Below are positions 11,761 to 22,491 of a stretch of DNA of 64,000 bases, one piece after another (the stretch's first letter is position 1; each line of letters starts with the position of its first letter). A model generated the notes under the pieces. That model was given only the letters and a program-made list of their open reading frames with translations. It did not search any database and was not told the origin of the DNA. The translations under genes were made by a program, and so were the position numbers. This stretch comes from Blepharisma japonicum (lineage: Eukaryota; Ciliophora; Heterotrichea; Heterotrichida; Blepharismidae). Location: contig CATKHK010000005.1 in NCBI GenBank assembly GCA_949751835.1, positions 768,251 through 832,250 on the forward strand. Reading direction: 5' to 3'.

Positions 11761-12306
11761 TTAATTTTTTGTATAAAACCCAGCAATTGCTAATCTATTT
11801 GAATAATTAGGTAAAAATTCGTCATATTGATTTTCCCATCCTTCATAGTGTACATACAAATCTGAGTAGCCCTCCCCACTAACCACAAGCTTAACCACTC
11901 CTTTTCTTCATATTCCTTCCTCATCTTTAATATCAATCTTTTCCCCCACTTTCACATTTTCCATTAATTTTGAATTTTCCATTATTTCAGTCCAAAATTT
12001 TTTCCTTGATAAATAGTTAAAAACTGCATTTTTATCTAATAAAGATTCAATTACTTCATCTAAAATCAAATTTGGGTAAAATTCAGTTTTTTTGATGTTT
12101 TTATTGCAAATTGGACAATTCTATATAAAATTTACGTCATTTTCAAGTAAATACTCAGTTATACAGACTTCACAAAAAGTGTGGCCACATTCTACAGTCG
12201 TGTTTCTTATAATTGGTTGCTTGCATAAAATACATGTAAAGTTGTAAGAGGAAAAATAATATTTCAAGGCAAAAACTTCACTCATAAATTCCTTGACTTT
12301 CTGCAT
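11761..12306 (-). CDS. RING-finger protein with chromo/Tudor-like C-terminus
   Basis: Two exons: 12136-12306 and 11761-12120, with a 15-nt intron at 12121-12135; 176 residues. Splicing joins CILCKQPIIRNTTVECGHTF CEVC to NCPICNK, restoring a full C3HC4 RING (CxxC...CGHxFCxxC...CPIC), which without the intron would end at a stop. After a ~50-residue linker the C-terminal half reads KVGEKIDIKDEEGIWRKGVV...LYVHYEGWENQYDEFL, matching the pattern of chromo-barrel/Tudor-knot/MBT-type folds (KVGxxIDAxD..G.W....V, HxxGWxxxYDEW). One Trp there is TGA. RING implies E3 ligase activity; the second domain suggests reading of a methylated or nucleic-acid ligand. Both are inferences from motif. Confidence 0.8.
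12121..12135 (-). other. 15-nt intron (RING gene)
   Basis: Minus-strand GTAAATTTTATATAG, phase 0. Removal restores the second half of the RING finger. The terminal TAG is an in-frame stop if the intron is retained. A at position 10. Confidence 0.93.
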
Positions 12307-12346
12307 GAGGGGGGTTATTGATTATTTAATTTCAATTATACTTAAT

Positions 12347-12997
12347 CTAATGACAGCAGCCTTTTCTCTTTTTTGGGGTTTCAGTGATTAAGCTTTTCCC
12401 TTTTAGAGTTCTGTCAACAGGGTCTCGTGAGTGTAAACTTTCTGCGAGGCTCATTTTTACGATAATCATTTTACTCACAGCTTCAAAAAGTTCATTAACT
12501 CCTTCTCCACTTTTGGCAGAAGCTTCCAAAAATTCGCATTTGGAGCTTTCAGCATATTTTCTAGCTTCATCATAAGTAACTTCTCGCTCTTCAGCTCTGT
12601 CTATTTTATTTCCTACTAAAAGTACATTTTCTATGCTTTCTATTGAATTATTTTCTCTATAGTCGTTGATTCATATTTTTACATTATCAAAGCTTTCCCG
12701 ATTGCATATATCATAAACAGCCACACAGCCATTTGAAGACCTAAAGTAGCAGTTTGTAATAGGCTTGAACCTTTCTTGTCCAGCAGTATCCCAGACTTGA
12801 AGCTTTACTTTTTTATCGTCAATTATCAAACTTTTGATTTTAAAATCCACCCCAATAGTACAATTATAAGCTGTTTCAAATTCTTCGTCAACATACTTGG
12901 AGAGAAGAGAGCTTTTACCAACTGCAGCGTCCCCAATTAGAACCACTTTGACTATATAATCAAAATCCCTAAAACTCTTTCTGGCTTGGTTTTCCAT
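12347..12997 (-). CDS. Rab-family small GTPase
   Basis: 216 residues, ATG 12995-12997, TAG at 12347-12349. All G boxes are present: G1 GDAAVGKSS, switch I with T in TIGVDF, G3 WDTAGQERF, G4 GNKID, G5 EASAKS. The FDNVKIW Trp is a TGA (12671-12673). IGVDFKI and WDTAGQERFKPIT are Rab family signatures. The tail RKGCCH ends in a CCx prenylation motif, so the protein should be geranylgeranylated and act on vesicle membranes. Subfamily cannot be fixed by eye. Confidence 0.93.
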
Positions 12998-13171
12998 GAG
13001 TTAGATTATAGCATTATCCATTTTAAGTAAATATAAGATATATCTTAGGTGTTTTTAAGGATTTTCTGATAAATATACAGCACAAATAAGCATGAGAATA
13101 TATAAATTAATTAGAAAAATTGCTATAGGAACAATTTTTTATATAAAATAAAAATATTATTTTGAAGGTTT

Positions 13172-13693
13172 TTATGAAACTTGCCAATTATCATTTTTTG
13201 TCATTTGATCTTCTATAATACCTTCATTCATCAGAAAATGATTTGGCCCATGCTCCCATTTCAAGTTATTGCCTTTTTGGCATATATATTTGTATTCTAA
13301 GGTTCCCACCTTATCTTTTTCAATTGGAAGAGTCCCTTTCCATATATTACCTTCACTCCATTCTAATTTAAAGGCTTTCTGCGGATTTCAATTGCCAATT
13401 TTTTCGTGATTCCCACATACCCAAATTGATTCCCCAAAGGAAGTTTTGTAATTTATATTAAAATAAACGTCACATGCATGTTTTTCATTAAAATCTGTGT
13501 CCTTAGCTGGTGGCTTACCAACTCCAGTATGGTGTTCTTGCATTGGAATATGCGTTATTTCGGCTTCTTTTCTTTCTTCGTGAGTTTCTTCATGTGACTC
13601 TTTATGACTCTCCTCGTGGGATTCTTGGTGACTTTGTTGGCTTTGTTTGGTTGTTTTCTTTCCTGATGTCTTATCTGATTCTGATGGCTCCAT
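13172..13693 (-). CDS. Stand-alone CBM20 starch-binding domain protein
   Basis: 173 residues, ATG 13691-13693, TAA 13172-13174; TGA at 13388-13390 is Trp. Residues ~1-50 are a low-complexity His/Glu/Ser tract (repeats of SHEE/SHKE/THEE). The rest matches CBM20: VYFNINYKTSFGESIWVCG, IGNWNPQKAFKLEW, W...LP, LEYKYICQ, WEHGPNHFLM. The conserved Trp residues that stack on glucan are present (GNW, KWEHGPN). CBM20 binds starch or glycogen; no catalytic domain is fused and there is no signal peptide, so a cytosolic glycogen/paramylon-like glucan scaffold is more likely than secretion. Confidence 0.88.
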
Positions 13694-14472
13694 TATAAAT
13701 GAATATATTTTTTAATTTAATCCATTAAAATGATCAAAAGTTAGTATATCTCAGAATTATTACGATTTGAAACTTAATATATTTAAACGCTTTTTTATTA
13801 AAAAATTTTCAGTTTTAGAGTCCTAAAATAGAAGAATTCTTGGTTGTTTTGATAAAAAATTATTAAGGTCAAAGATATTTTGATAAGGGGAAAATTTCAA
13901 ATTTTGGGTTAAAATATTTACTCAAATTAGTGATAGTTCAAAAAATTATCCACATTTAAATCAAGATAGATTTAAATTCAAACAGGAAAGTTATTTATTA
14001 AAAAATACACTTGATTTTTATTACTTATTCAAAATCAAGCTAATCCAAAATAACCAGCAAGTTTTTTAATTGGAAATTTAATTTAGGAAGCGATTTTTTA
14101 AAAGATTTTTGAGCTAATTTATTTCTGATAATTTTTTTATTAGAGTTCTATTACATCTTAGTTATATTAATATTAATAATTTTCATATCCTGATCAGGTT
14201 TGGTATCTCCATCTATCAAATGTGAGCTTGACCAATTCATCAATATAGGTCTCCCTACTCAAAACCCCACCCAAAATTTCTTTTCACGACAAAATCATAC
14301 TAAAAAACATTTTCTTAATTTTAGTGTTCCCTCTTATTCCAACCACAATCCTTATTTTCTTAATTCTTAATTTCCGACCAGCCCGAAGTCTTCAAATCTT
14401 CACATTAATTACTGTAAATGCTGAAAAAATGAATGGCATCGTCATTGAGCATAAAATCAATAATTAATATTG
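13694..14472. other. Intergenic with one hydrophobic short ORF
   Basis: 779 nt between divergent genes (CBM20 and CDPK). Mostly AT-rich. From about 14254 to 14466 a plus-strand frame without an ATG at its head is open and encodes a strongly hydrophobic segment (LILVFPLIPTTILIFLILNF) followed by polar sequence and TAA. It may be the tail of a decayed membrane protein gene or chance; I do not annotate it as a gene. Confidence 0.4.
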
Positions 14473-16011
14473 ATGGGCTGTTGTACATCAAAGAAGCCAG
14501 ATAAAAATTCCAATTCATCCGAAATCATTATCACGACTAACAAAAACATAGAAAAAATTGTATTTTCCGCTAAAACCCCTAACACTAGATCAGTTACCGT
14601 TCATGAAGTCTCTAAAATTAGAAGATCTTCCCATGTAGCACATAAAAATGGTCCAATCGAAGAGTTCTTCAACGTTTTAGAAAAAATTGGGTCTGGAGGG
14701 TATGGAAACGTTTTTAAAGGGACTGATAAGCAGACAGGTTTTTTTAGAGCTTTAAAATGCATCAAAAAAAACAAACTTAAAAACACAAACTTAATGAGCG
14801 AAGTGGAACATTTACAAGAACTCGTAATCATAATTCAGGATCATCCAAATATCTTAAGAGTTTTGGAGGTGATTGAAGATTCGGAGAATTTTTGAATTGT
14901 TACAGAGCTCTGTAAAGGACCTAACCTGTTTGAAAAAATCTCGAAATTTGAAATATTCAGTGAAAATCAAGCTGCGGTGTACATGTATGACATTTTGTCA
15001 GCACTAAGTCATTGTCATAAGGCAGGGATAATCCACCGTGACATTAAGCCAGAAAATTTGCTTTTCGAGACTAGCGATGAAAATTCAGTCCTAAAAATCA
15101 TTGATTTCGGGACATCACGTAAAATAACTGAAGATATAAAATGTACAGAACTTATAGGGACTGTAATTTTAAATTAGCCATATTATGTTGCCCCAGAAGT
15201 GCTTGAAGGCGCCTATGATGAAAAGTGCGACTTGTGGAGCTGTGGGGTTATTTTGTATATAATGCTGTCTGGATACCCTCCTTTCAATGGGTTGAACACT
15301 GGGAAAATTTTTAAAAAAATTAAGCATGCTTTATACACGTTTTCTAGTGAAGAATGGCAAGGGATTTCTGAAGATGCCAAAGATCTAATTTCTAAGCTTC
15401 TCCAAAAAGACCCAAATCAGAGACTCAGCGCAGAAGAAGCGCTGATGCATAAGTGAATTAAAAAAAGGTCTGACCTTAAAAATTTCTGTGTAAATTCCAG
15501 CACCATAAGCCATTTAAGGCATTTTAACTCATCTTGCAAGCTAAAAGTGTCAGCGTTAAGTTATATAGCAAATCATTTGAGCACATTAGAAGAAATTACA
15601 GAAATAAGGGAATTGTTTTTGAAGCTCGATCTAAATGGAGATGGAAAACTTAGCAGAGAAGAACTTAAAAAAGGCTGCAAAGTCCTTGGAGTAAATAAAG
15701 CAGCTGAAATTGAAGACATTATGGAAAGATGTGATGCAGATGGAAATGGATATATTGATTATACGGAGTTTATTATTTCTACAATGGATTGGGAAAATAA
15801 ATTATCAATGGATAAGCTTAGGGAAACTTTTAGAGCTTATGATACTGATGGGAGCGGAGCAATCAGTATTGAAAATTTAAAAAATTTTTTTGCAAATGAC
15901 TTAAGTTTGAATCCTGAAGATTTTGATGAAATGCTGAGGGAGGGAGATATCAATGGGGATGGAATCATAGATATTGAGGAGTTTATGCAGGTTATGAACT
16001 TCACGACTTAA
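14473..16011 (+). CDS. Calcium-dependent protein kinase (CDPK)
   Basis: Two exons 14473-15162 and 15178-16011; 507 residues. MGCCTSKK at the start is a myristoylation plus palmitoylation signal, so the kinase should be membrane-bound. Kinase domain: IGSGGYGNVF (72-81), Lys95, HRDIKPEN (188-195), DFG, and GTPYYVAPEV, which is only restored when the 15-nt intron is removed. TGA at 14893 gives ENFWIVTEL, another conserved Trp. A junction region follows, then four EF-hands with good loops (DLNGDGKLSREE, DADGNGYIDYTE, DTDGSGAISIEN, DINGDGIIDIEE). This is the full CDPK layout of plants, ciliates and apicomplexans: Ca2+ binding to the EF-hands releases the kinase. Confidence 0.96.
15163..15177 (+). 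other. 15-nt intron (CDPK gene)
   Basis: GTAATTTTAAATTAG, phase 0. Splicing gives GT-PYYVAPE of the kinase activation segment. Retention gives an in-frame TAG. A at position 10. Confidence 0.95.
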
Positions 16012-16325
16012 GTCAGTGTATTGAATATATATACTAATCAATTTCTAATATAATAATAAAATACAATTGGATAATAAATATGGTTTTATAAGGAATTTTT
16101 AATGGGTAGAGTATTTAAGGGGAAAAAATTAGCAAATAGTATCATTTTTGCATCAATGCCGTTTTGCCTATCATGGCACTTATCGAATTCACTAATAAAT
16201 AAATAGATTAAATAAAGAGAGTTGTCTTAGTTTAAATAAAGAAAATTATGTATTTTAAAAAACTCATATTCAAATCAAAATAGATTAATTCACATCATTA
16301 TTGATAATCATTAATATCTAATTCC
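16012..16325. other. Intergenic, AT-rich
   Basis: 314 nt between the convergent ends of the CDPK and the Cys-rich gene. No coding signal or structure seen. Confidence 0.6.
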
Positions 16326-17402
16326 TTAACTTAAATAAAAAGCTAAAGACGCTAAAGCTAAATAAACTGCACTATCGTCTTCTTCGTATCCTGGGTCAAA
16401 CAATCCAATACCTTTTGCACAATTATCAATAACTCCTGATTGATAAAGAGCCCAGTAATTGAATTGTTGATTCATAAGAACCCAATGGTTGTATTGATCA
16501 TCCGAAATAGACCCACAAGCCCACAAGGTTTCTATATCTCCAACATGAGTTCTATCTTCTGCACATTTGCTATCAGAATATTGCATATCTTCATAAAGGC
16601 TTCCTATATGTTCATAAGCCAAAGACATGTATGAAGCACAATACCCAATTGAGGTGTTAGTTCCAGAACATAAGCAAGGCTCAGAAGCAATGACATCATC
16701 ATAAACTAAACTTTTATAGGTGCAAGTATGGCCAATTCTGCATTGATAAGGAGGAGCTATAAGTCTTCCATTTGCATAGACTTTAATAGCATCGCAGTAT
16801 CCGTTAGTTAAGTAATTGCTGATACAAAATTTTGCATCATCAGCTTGATCACTATAATAGATGCTGAAAAGCTTGGTACATATTTTTTTGTTGCAGCCTA
16901 GGCCAGTGTCGCATTCATAATCTTTTGTGCATGCTGAGCCTTCAGGTAAGGTAGTTTTACAGTATCCATTGATAGTGCTAGTTAAATTATAGCAATATGA
17001 GCCAGCTTTACAAACACTGTGTGACCCGCAATAGCTATTATAGTCAGCTGGGCCACAAATTCCATCAGTACAGATGCCGGTCACACAGTTCCAATCCTGG
17101 CAGCATTGATCACCTGGGTCTTGAGTTTTTGTATAGGTGCTGTCGTTGCATAAGTCTACATAAGTTTTAAAGCTGTAGTTTACACAAGTCGAGTTTTTCC
17201 AGGTGGTTGAATAGGCAGAGAGCTGAGAATAGCCAGAGCACTGATAGCCAGCTAGACATGGGCTTACGTTAACCTCATTTGAAAGAATTTGGATACAGTA
17301 GTTAGGATTAGTGTCAACACATTGCGTTTTTAGACAGCCATCAGAGTTGAGGGAGTAGGAAAATAGAGGAAAGGTTAGAAGGAGGAGTAGCGGATAGACC
17401 AT
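16326..17402 (-). CDS. Secreted cysteine-rich surface protein
   Basis: 358 residues, ATG 17400-17402, TAA 16326-16328. The start MVYPLLLLLTFPLFSYS is a clear signal peptide. The body has some 30 cysteines in short repeats of the type C.....C...GYC and CxxxxxCxTGxGCxxxxC, resembling Dickkopf/EGF-like Cys-rich extracellular modules that are numerous in ciliates. Several N-glycosylation sequons (NSTC, NLTS, NTSIG). The extreme C-terminus is a short hydrophobic stretch (AVYLALASLAFYLS) after a small-residue region, which would suit a GPI-anchor signal. Likely a cell-surface or secreted protein; its ligand is unknown. Confidence 0.8.
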   Translation of the reverse strand: MVYPLLLLLTFPLFSYSLNSDGCLKTQCVDTNPNYCIQILSNEVNVSPCLAGYQCSGYSQLSAYSTTWKNSTCVNYSFKTYVDLCNDSTYTKTQDPGDQCCQDWNCVTGICTDGICGPADYNSYCGSHSVCKAGSYCYNLTSTINGYCKTTLPEGSACTKDYECDTGLGCNKKICTKLFSIYYSDQADDAKFCISNYLTNGYCDAIKVYANGRLIAPPYQCRIGHTCTYKSLVYDDVIASEPCLCSGTNTSIGYCASYMSLAYEHIGSLYEDMQYSDSKCAEDRTHVGDIETLWACGSISDDQYNHWVLMNQQFNYWALYQSGVIDNCAKGIGLFDPGYEEDDSAVYLALASLAFYLS

Positions 17403-18051
17403 TTATTGATTTATAACTGAGGTTTAGGTTTAAAGTTTGAAGCTAAGAAAAATTCTTAAATTCAGATTGAATAATAATTAAAGAAACTATCTTTGAGAAG
17501 GTTGACTGGCTACGATAAATGATTAAAGATGACATCCATTTAAATTTCAGTTTATTAAATCTTGATGCTTTTTATTTTATTGAGTGAATTTATGCATAAG
17601 CAATATTTAATTTTTCCACTGATAATTTTATTATCAAAATTGATCAAGCACAAAGCTGTCTTTCATAATAATTGATAATCTAATCATCTTGAATATATTA
17701 ATCTGCAATTTAATAAGATTTAAAGAACTTTGAGATGATATTTTATTTAATGCCAAATTATCCTTCTTTTGCATTTAAATCAATTTTTGATTATTAAACT
17801 GATTTACTCTAAATAAAATGGATTTTTTCTCATACGCATATTGCTTATATAAAATCCAACTATTATGAAGAAATTCTAAAGTAAAATCCACAGTAATTAT
17901 TAATAAAAATGATTAATTTTCAAAATAGCAAATAATTCAAGAAAAATTACAAATAAATTTTTTATAGCATACGCCTTATAAATAATAATTGTTTCAATTA
18001 TTTAGATATTTCTCTTCTATATCATGATTTCCCAAGCTAATGTAATTTTAA
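17403..18051. other. Intergenic, AT-rich divergent promoter region
   Basis: 649 nt between the divergent Cys-rich and receptor genes. Strongly AT-rich with poly-A/T runs. No ORF of note, RNA gene or repeat recognised. Confidence 0.6.
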
Positions 18052-19455
18052 ATGTCATTTTTTCTGCTATTATTTTTCGAACAAGTTTTCTCATTCAATA
18101 TCGGCTTCTACAACTTACTCCCCTACTCTCACACTACAGAAGAATCTATTGCCCTCGATATTTGACAAAAAATATCTACGCAGCTAGGTATTTCATATAC
18201 CATTATTAGCTTAGCAAACGAAACCCAAGGAATTGACTGCGTGAACTCAGGGTCTTGTGATGCCTGCATTACAGGAATTGATAGCCAACTTACTTTAAGC
18301 TATCCTTTATTTTATGTAAAATTCATCTAGGACCGCGGCTTATTAGTAACAGTAGATAAGAGACCAGGATATGTCAGTAAATTTTTGTGACAATTTTTGA
18401 TTTTAATCGTATCGATATGGCTACCTCTACTAATTATCGTCTCCCATATAATTTATTTTGTGGAAACTCGATTTTTATACCCAAATAATTACCCTTTAGC
18501 TATTTTAAACGCAATATGACTAATGGTCACTTTTTCAACTATTAAAAAACCTTATGCAAAAATATGAGCCTTGATCTCAGGAATTTTTTTGCTCTTTGTA
18601 ATGATGCTTATTATCGCTGACTTGTCGTCTTCAATAGCAAATGCTAATCTCTATGGGTCAATTTCAACAGAAAGTATCATGGATATGGACCTATGTGCAC
18701 AATATTGAACAAATTTTAACACAGATGCAAACTATGATACATTAAAAAATTGTTTAAATGACTTAAAAGATGGCGATTATGATGGGGTGTTAGCAGGAAG
18801 ACTTGAATTAAGCTATTTTGTAAAGCAGCATGATTCATGAAATGATGACAGCAGCCTAATTTTGCACGACACTATTAGTAATGAAATATTTTTCCATTTA
18901 GGATTTTCTTCAAAAAATACAGAGCTTTTGACGGAAATAAATAAAATTTTGCAAAACTTGTGAACAAATAAAGTCATTTTTCAGATCACACAGAAATATT
19001 ATGAAAATTTAAGCATTAACTATAGAGAAAAATATACAGTAATCTTTAGGATTGCGCCTCTGGTGCTGGCGGGGCTGACGATTATTATAGTGTTTATAGG
19101 GGCTTTACTTGTGATTGGTTTAGTAAAAGTTATAAAAAGTAGAAAAGAAGTAAGTCATAAAGAAATTGAGGATGGAGCCAATAGCTCAAGAGCCTTACTT
19201 TCTGCAAGGGACCATGGAAATACGCTTTCCCTTGAACGATCAAACCTGAGAGCCCAGCAAGGGGCTGGAAGACCTGAAGGGGAATGAGTAAACAAAGCTG
19301 TCAACATCGAAGATGAAAATGCTCACAAAATCAAAAATATCCAAGACTACGAAAATGAGCTTTCCGCTGTACCCCCAGCCAGACCTTCCCTAGTAGCAAG
19401 TGACAGTTTAGCTTCTTTATTCAAACCTGAGAAATCTAAGACAAATAAAGATTAA
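18052..19455 (+). CDS. Compact ionotropic glutamate receptor-like channel
   Basis: Two exons 18052-18315 and 18331-19455; 462 residues; five or more TGA codons read as Trp. ATG 18052 opens a signal peptide (MSFFLLLFFEQVFS). Residues 15-105 form an S1-like ligand half (TEESIALDIWQKISTQLGI, then TLSYPLFYDRGLLVTV, as in iGluR S1 just before the membrane). TM1 is at about 107-132, a re-entrant pore segment near NAIWLMVTFSTI (148-159), TM2 at 165-188 ending ADLSSSIANA, in the place of the iGluR SYTANLAAF motif. An S2-like half with YDGVLAG follows, and a last TM at 333-355. There is no amino-terminal domain. Topology and motif order identify the iGluR/GluR0 fold; the ligand is unknown. The cytoplasmic tail is Ser/Ala-rich. 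Confidence 0.82.
18316..18330 (+). other. 15-nt intron (receptor gene)
   Basis: GTAAAATTCATCTAG, phase 0, joining SYPLFY to DRGLLVTV. Retention gives an in-frame TAG. A at position 10. Confidence 0.9.
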
Positions 19456-19497
19456 ATATTTTCATATAAAAATACATTTATATTTCCATTATAAAAT

Positions 19498-21051
19498 ATG
19501 TATCGCAGACTCATAGCTTTATCTCGGTCCTTTTCCACTCATGAAAACATCTTCAAGCAATACCTCAAACAAGCTGAGCAAATTGCTGAAGAAGAAAAGA
19601 AAAAAGCTGAAGAAGTCAAAATAGATACAGAACAATCACTAGGGCCAAAAGAATCGGGTTTAACAGACCCAGCATTAAAATACCTTAAAGCAACCAAACT
19701 TATAGAGAAAATTATCAAGTCAAAATCAGTTGAAAAAATGCAGCTGATCATTGAAGACGCCTTGTATGATGTATCGAAAAGCTATAAAGAGAAAAAAGAC
19801 CAAGAAGAAAATGTGCTCAAACCAATGGAATTAGTTGAAAAACTAACATCACTATGGGGTGAAAGACCAGATCTAAAAGTCCTTAATGTCCCTCCAGCTT
19901 CCATTTTCCGAACTATGCTAATCAGCCAGATATCTGATAATAAAGGATATTTTGGGAAATTCCAAAGAATCACTAAAAATGAAGAAGGCGAATTCAACCC
20001 TTTCTTTTATGGAGAATTTTCAGAAGAATTTTGCATGAATATGATCAAAGGAATAGGAAAAACTGCCCAAGGGATCAGAGTTATTAGAAGAGTTGTAGAC
20101 CACTTGGCGGCCTTTGATATCGAACCAAGCACAGAGCTTGTAAATTTGATAGTTGATGAATCAATACAAGGAAGGTGGCCAAAAGTTCTCCTCACAACCC
20201 TTGAATATGCTGTCAAAAAAAGAACAAAAATTCCTTTAGAAACTTGGAGTAAAGCTATAAAATTTTACCGTTTTTGCGCTGAACATTTCGATAAAGCAAG
20301 TACCTGCATCAATTTGGCTATAAAAACTGGAGTTGACCCTGATTATGATTTAATCGAGCCACTTGTAGCCAAAAATTTAAAACATGGAAGAATTGAAGAA
20401 GCCAAAGACTTAGTAAATATGCTCAGAAGAGAAGTTCTAAATAGAAATAGAGTCAATGCTATCCTTGTCAGAGAGGAGCAAGCCAAAAAGACTGTAGAAA
20501 TCATGAAAAAGTTTATCAACACCCTATTGGATTCTCGCAAGCCAAAGCCAGCCCATGAATATTACGATGAATATATAAGAGACCCTTATATCAGTAAAAT
20601 CAGCGAGAGTTATGAAATTGGTTTCAAACTTTACCAAGACATTGGTGACGTTAGAGACGGCATATGGCTCTATGAGTTTATAAAAGAAGACAAAAAATTC
20701 GAATGGAATCAAAAACTCGTCACAAGCCTCCTAAAAATGGTTAATGAATTTGGAAAATCTGGTCTTGATGCTGCCAAAGATAAAGCCCATCAGATTTTTG
20801 TTAATAAGGAGCTTTACAGCACTTTTGCATTAAATTTATTGATAACTTATTTTGGAAAGCATGAGGTGTGGGATCAATTAGAAATTATAGTTGCAAAGCT
20901 TCTAGAGCATAAAACCGAGGTAAATAAGTATACAAAATTAGCATTGGAGAGACAAATTGACAAATGCTTAAATCCTTCTTACAAAAGGCAGATTTTAGAT
21001 AAAGTCAAACTGATTAATTTCCCTGAAGAAATCCCAGAAGAAGCTAAATAA
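19498..21051 (+). CDS. Mitochondrial helical-repeat protein, unknown
   Basis: 517 residues, single exon, ATG 19498, TAA 21049-21051. The N-terminus MYRRLIALSRSFSTHEN is Arg/Ser-rich with an FST cleavage-like site, a typical mitochondrial presequence. The rest is alpha-helical and charged, with paired helices spaced about 35 residues apart (for example YRFCAEHFDKASTCINLAIK and LKHGRIEEAKDLVNML), reminiscent of PPR/TPR-like repeats of mitochondrial ribosomal or RNA-processing proteins. I cannot assign a family. Only 42 nt follow the receptor gene stop. Confidence 0.72.
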   Translation: MYRRLIALSRSFSTHENIFKQYLKQAEQIAEEEKKKAEEVKIDTEQSLGPKESGLTDPALKYLKATKLIEKIIKSKSVEKMQLIIEDALYDVSKSYKEKKDQEENVLKPMELVEKLTSLWGERPDLKVLNVPPASIFRTMLISQISDNKGYFGKFQRITKNEEGEFNPFFYGEFSEEFCMNMIKGIGKTAQGIRVIRRVVDHLAAFDIEPSTELVNLIVDESIQGRWPKVLLTTLEYAVKKRTKIPLETWSKAIKFYRFCAEHFDKASTCINLAIKTGVDPDYDLIEPLVAKNLKHGRIEEAKDLVNMLRREVLNRNRVNAILVREEQAKKTVEIMKKFINTLLDSRKPKPAHEYYDEYIRDPYISKISESYEIGFKLYQDIGDVRDGIWLYEFIKEDKKFEWNQKLVTSLLKMVNEFGKSGLDAAKDKAHQIFVNKELYSTFALNLLITYFGKHEVWDQLEIIVAKLLEHKTEVNKYTKLALERQIDKCLNPSYKRQILDKVKLINFPEEIPEEAK

Positions 21052-21070
21052 TCAATAAAATTATTTAAAT

Positions 21071-22480
21071 ATGTTTTCCTATAGTTCTTCTCAGAGAATT
21101 TCTGACATTTTCAGCATAACTCGGACCCCAGAAAGTGAACTTTATAATGAAGAAAGACAAATTTTGAGGCAGCACATTGGGAGGTTAAACAGATCATTTG
21201 ACAGTAAAGAAAAAATTTTGAAAAGTTTTGAAGATTTATTGAGGGCTGTGCATTTTTTTGATAAACCTGACATAATCCCAACCCCGAATGATATGGACTG
21301 GATTAAGCAACAAATTTTAATTAGACAGGAAGATAGCCAGGAATCATATAAAAGACTATATGAAGATGAAAAAAAATTAAGAAAAGATGAAGAGCAGGAG
21401 TGAAGAGAAAGAGAAAAGAAATGGAAATACTTAGAAAAAGAGTGGGAAGAGTCTATAAGAAGAGGGAAAATTGCAGAAAATGAACAGAAAAGGAGGAGGG
21501 CTGGAGAGATTGAAAGAGAAAATGAAGGACTAAAAATTATGATGAGAGAGACTAGGAATAAATATGAAGAATTGGAAGGAATAAATAAGAATATGAGAAG
21601 GGAGTGAAAGGAAAGAGATGTGATGATAGAAGAGCTGAAAGAAGAATTAGAAATATTGAGAAGTACAGTAAGAGAGTATAGAAATAAATATGAAGAAGAA
21701 TGTGAGGGGATGAGGAAGTCGAGAACTGAATTTAAAGAAAATTATTTAGCAGAAGAATTATTTCATGTCAAAAATAGATTTAATGCTCTACAAGAAGAGC
21801 ATGAATTCACGCTGAAAAAGCTAAAAGCAATCGAGTCTTTTAAAGGATTAGAAGGAAAAGGAAACACAAAAAATATTTTAGAGCTTGAAAAAAGAAATAA
21901 AGAGCTTGAAGGGAGACTGCAGGTTTTAGAAAAAGCCTATGCAAACCAATTGAATATTTTAGATAAAAAGAAAAATGAAAAAAATAATGAAGAAGAAAGT
22001 CCAGAAATAAGGGTAGAAAATGGCTTAGATGAAAAGCAAACTAATCAAGTTCCAGCAAAACTTATAAATCCTTTTCAGAAATTAAATAACGTAGAATCAT
22101 TAAGCCTTGAAGACAGAATTCTTCAAACCCCTCTTTCTAATCACTCAGAAAAAGACAGTTTAAAGCATTTATTTTCAATCAAACCAAGCCATGACAACGC
22201 TCTTGATCCTAAAATCCAACCAAATTCTCATAAAATACACAAAGCAGAATCCAAAAAATTTAAAAAATCATTAAAGCATAAAGGCTTATCTGTAAATCTT
22301 CATACTGACCGTTCTGATTTGTCGACCAGAAAGGATCCATTTGATGGGGGCTCGCAAATGTCAAAAACAGACAGAAAAAGTAGTAGGGAAAGACTAACAA
22401 CAGAAAAAGGAGATTTCTGTGAGGTCTGTGTCAAAGTCCATGGCCACAAATGGGCTAACTCTCCTTATAAAGAAAAATAA
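21071..22480 (+). CDS. Coiled-coil protein with C-terminal CxxC motif
   Basis: 469 residues, ATG 21071-21073, TAA 22478-22480; TGA at 21401 and 21605 are Trp. A short N-terminal segment (residues 1-85) with a helical hairpin is followed by a long Glu/Lys/Arg coiled coil (about 85-300), a disordered Ser/Lys-rich region, and a terminal CEVCVKVHGHKW that could bind zinc. Layout resembles centrosomal or basal-body proteins, but this is inference. Starts 19 nt after the previous stop and ends 11 nt from the convergent DYRK stop. Confidence 0.75.
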
Positions 22481-22491
22481 ATAATTAAACA

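Noticed and set aside
14254-14466. Hydrophobic frame upstream of the CDPK.
   Set aside because: Lacks an ATG and an upstream exon with a valid 15-nt intron; kept only as a note in the intergenic entry.
14470-16011. Kinase, SCOT, importin and channel genes look broken into several ORFs, as if pseudogenes.
   Set aside because: All breaks are TGA at Trp positions or 15-nt introns; reading them so restores complete conserved domains.
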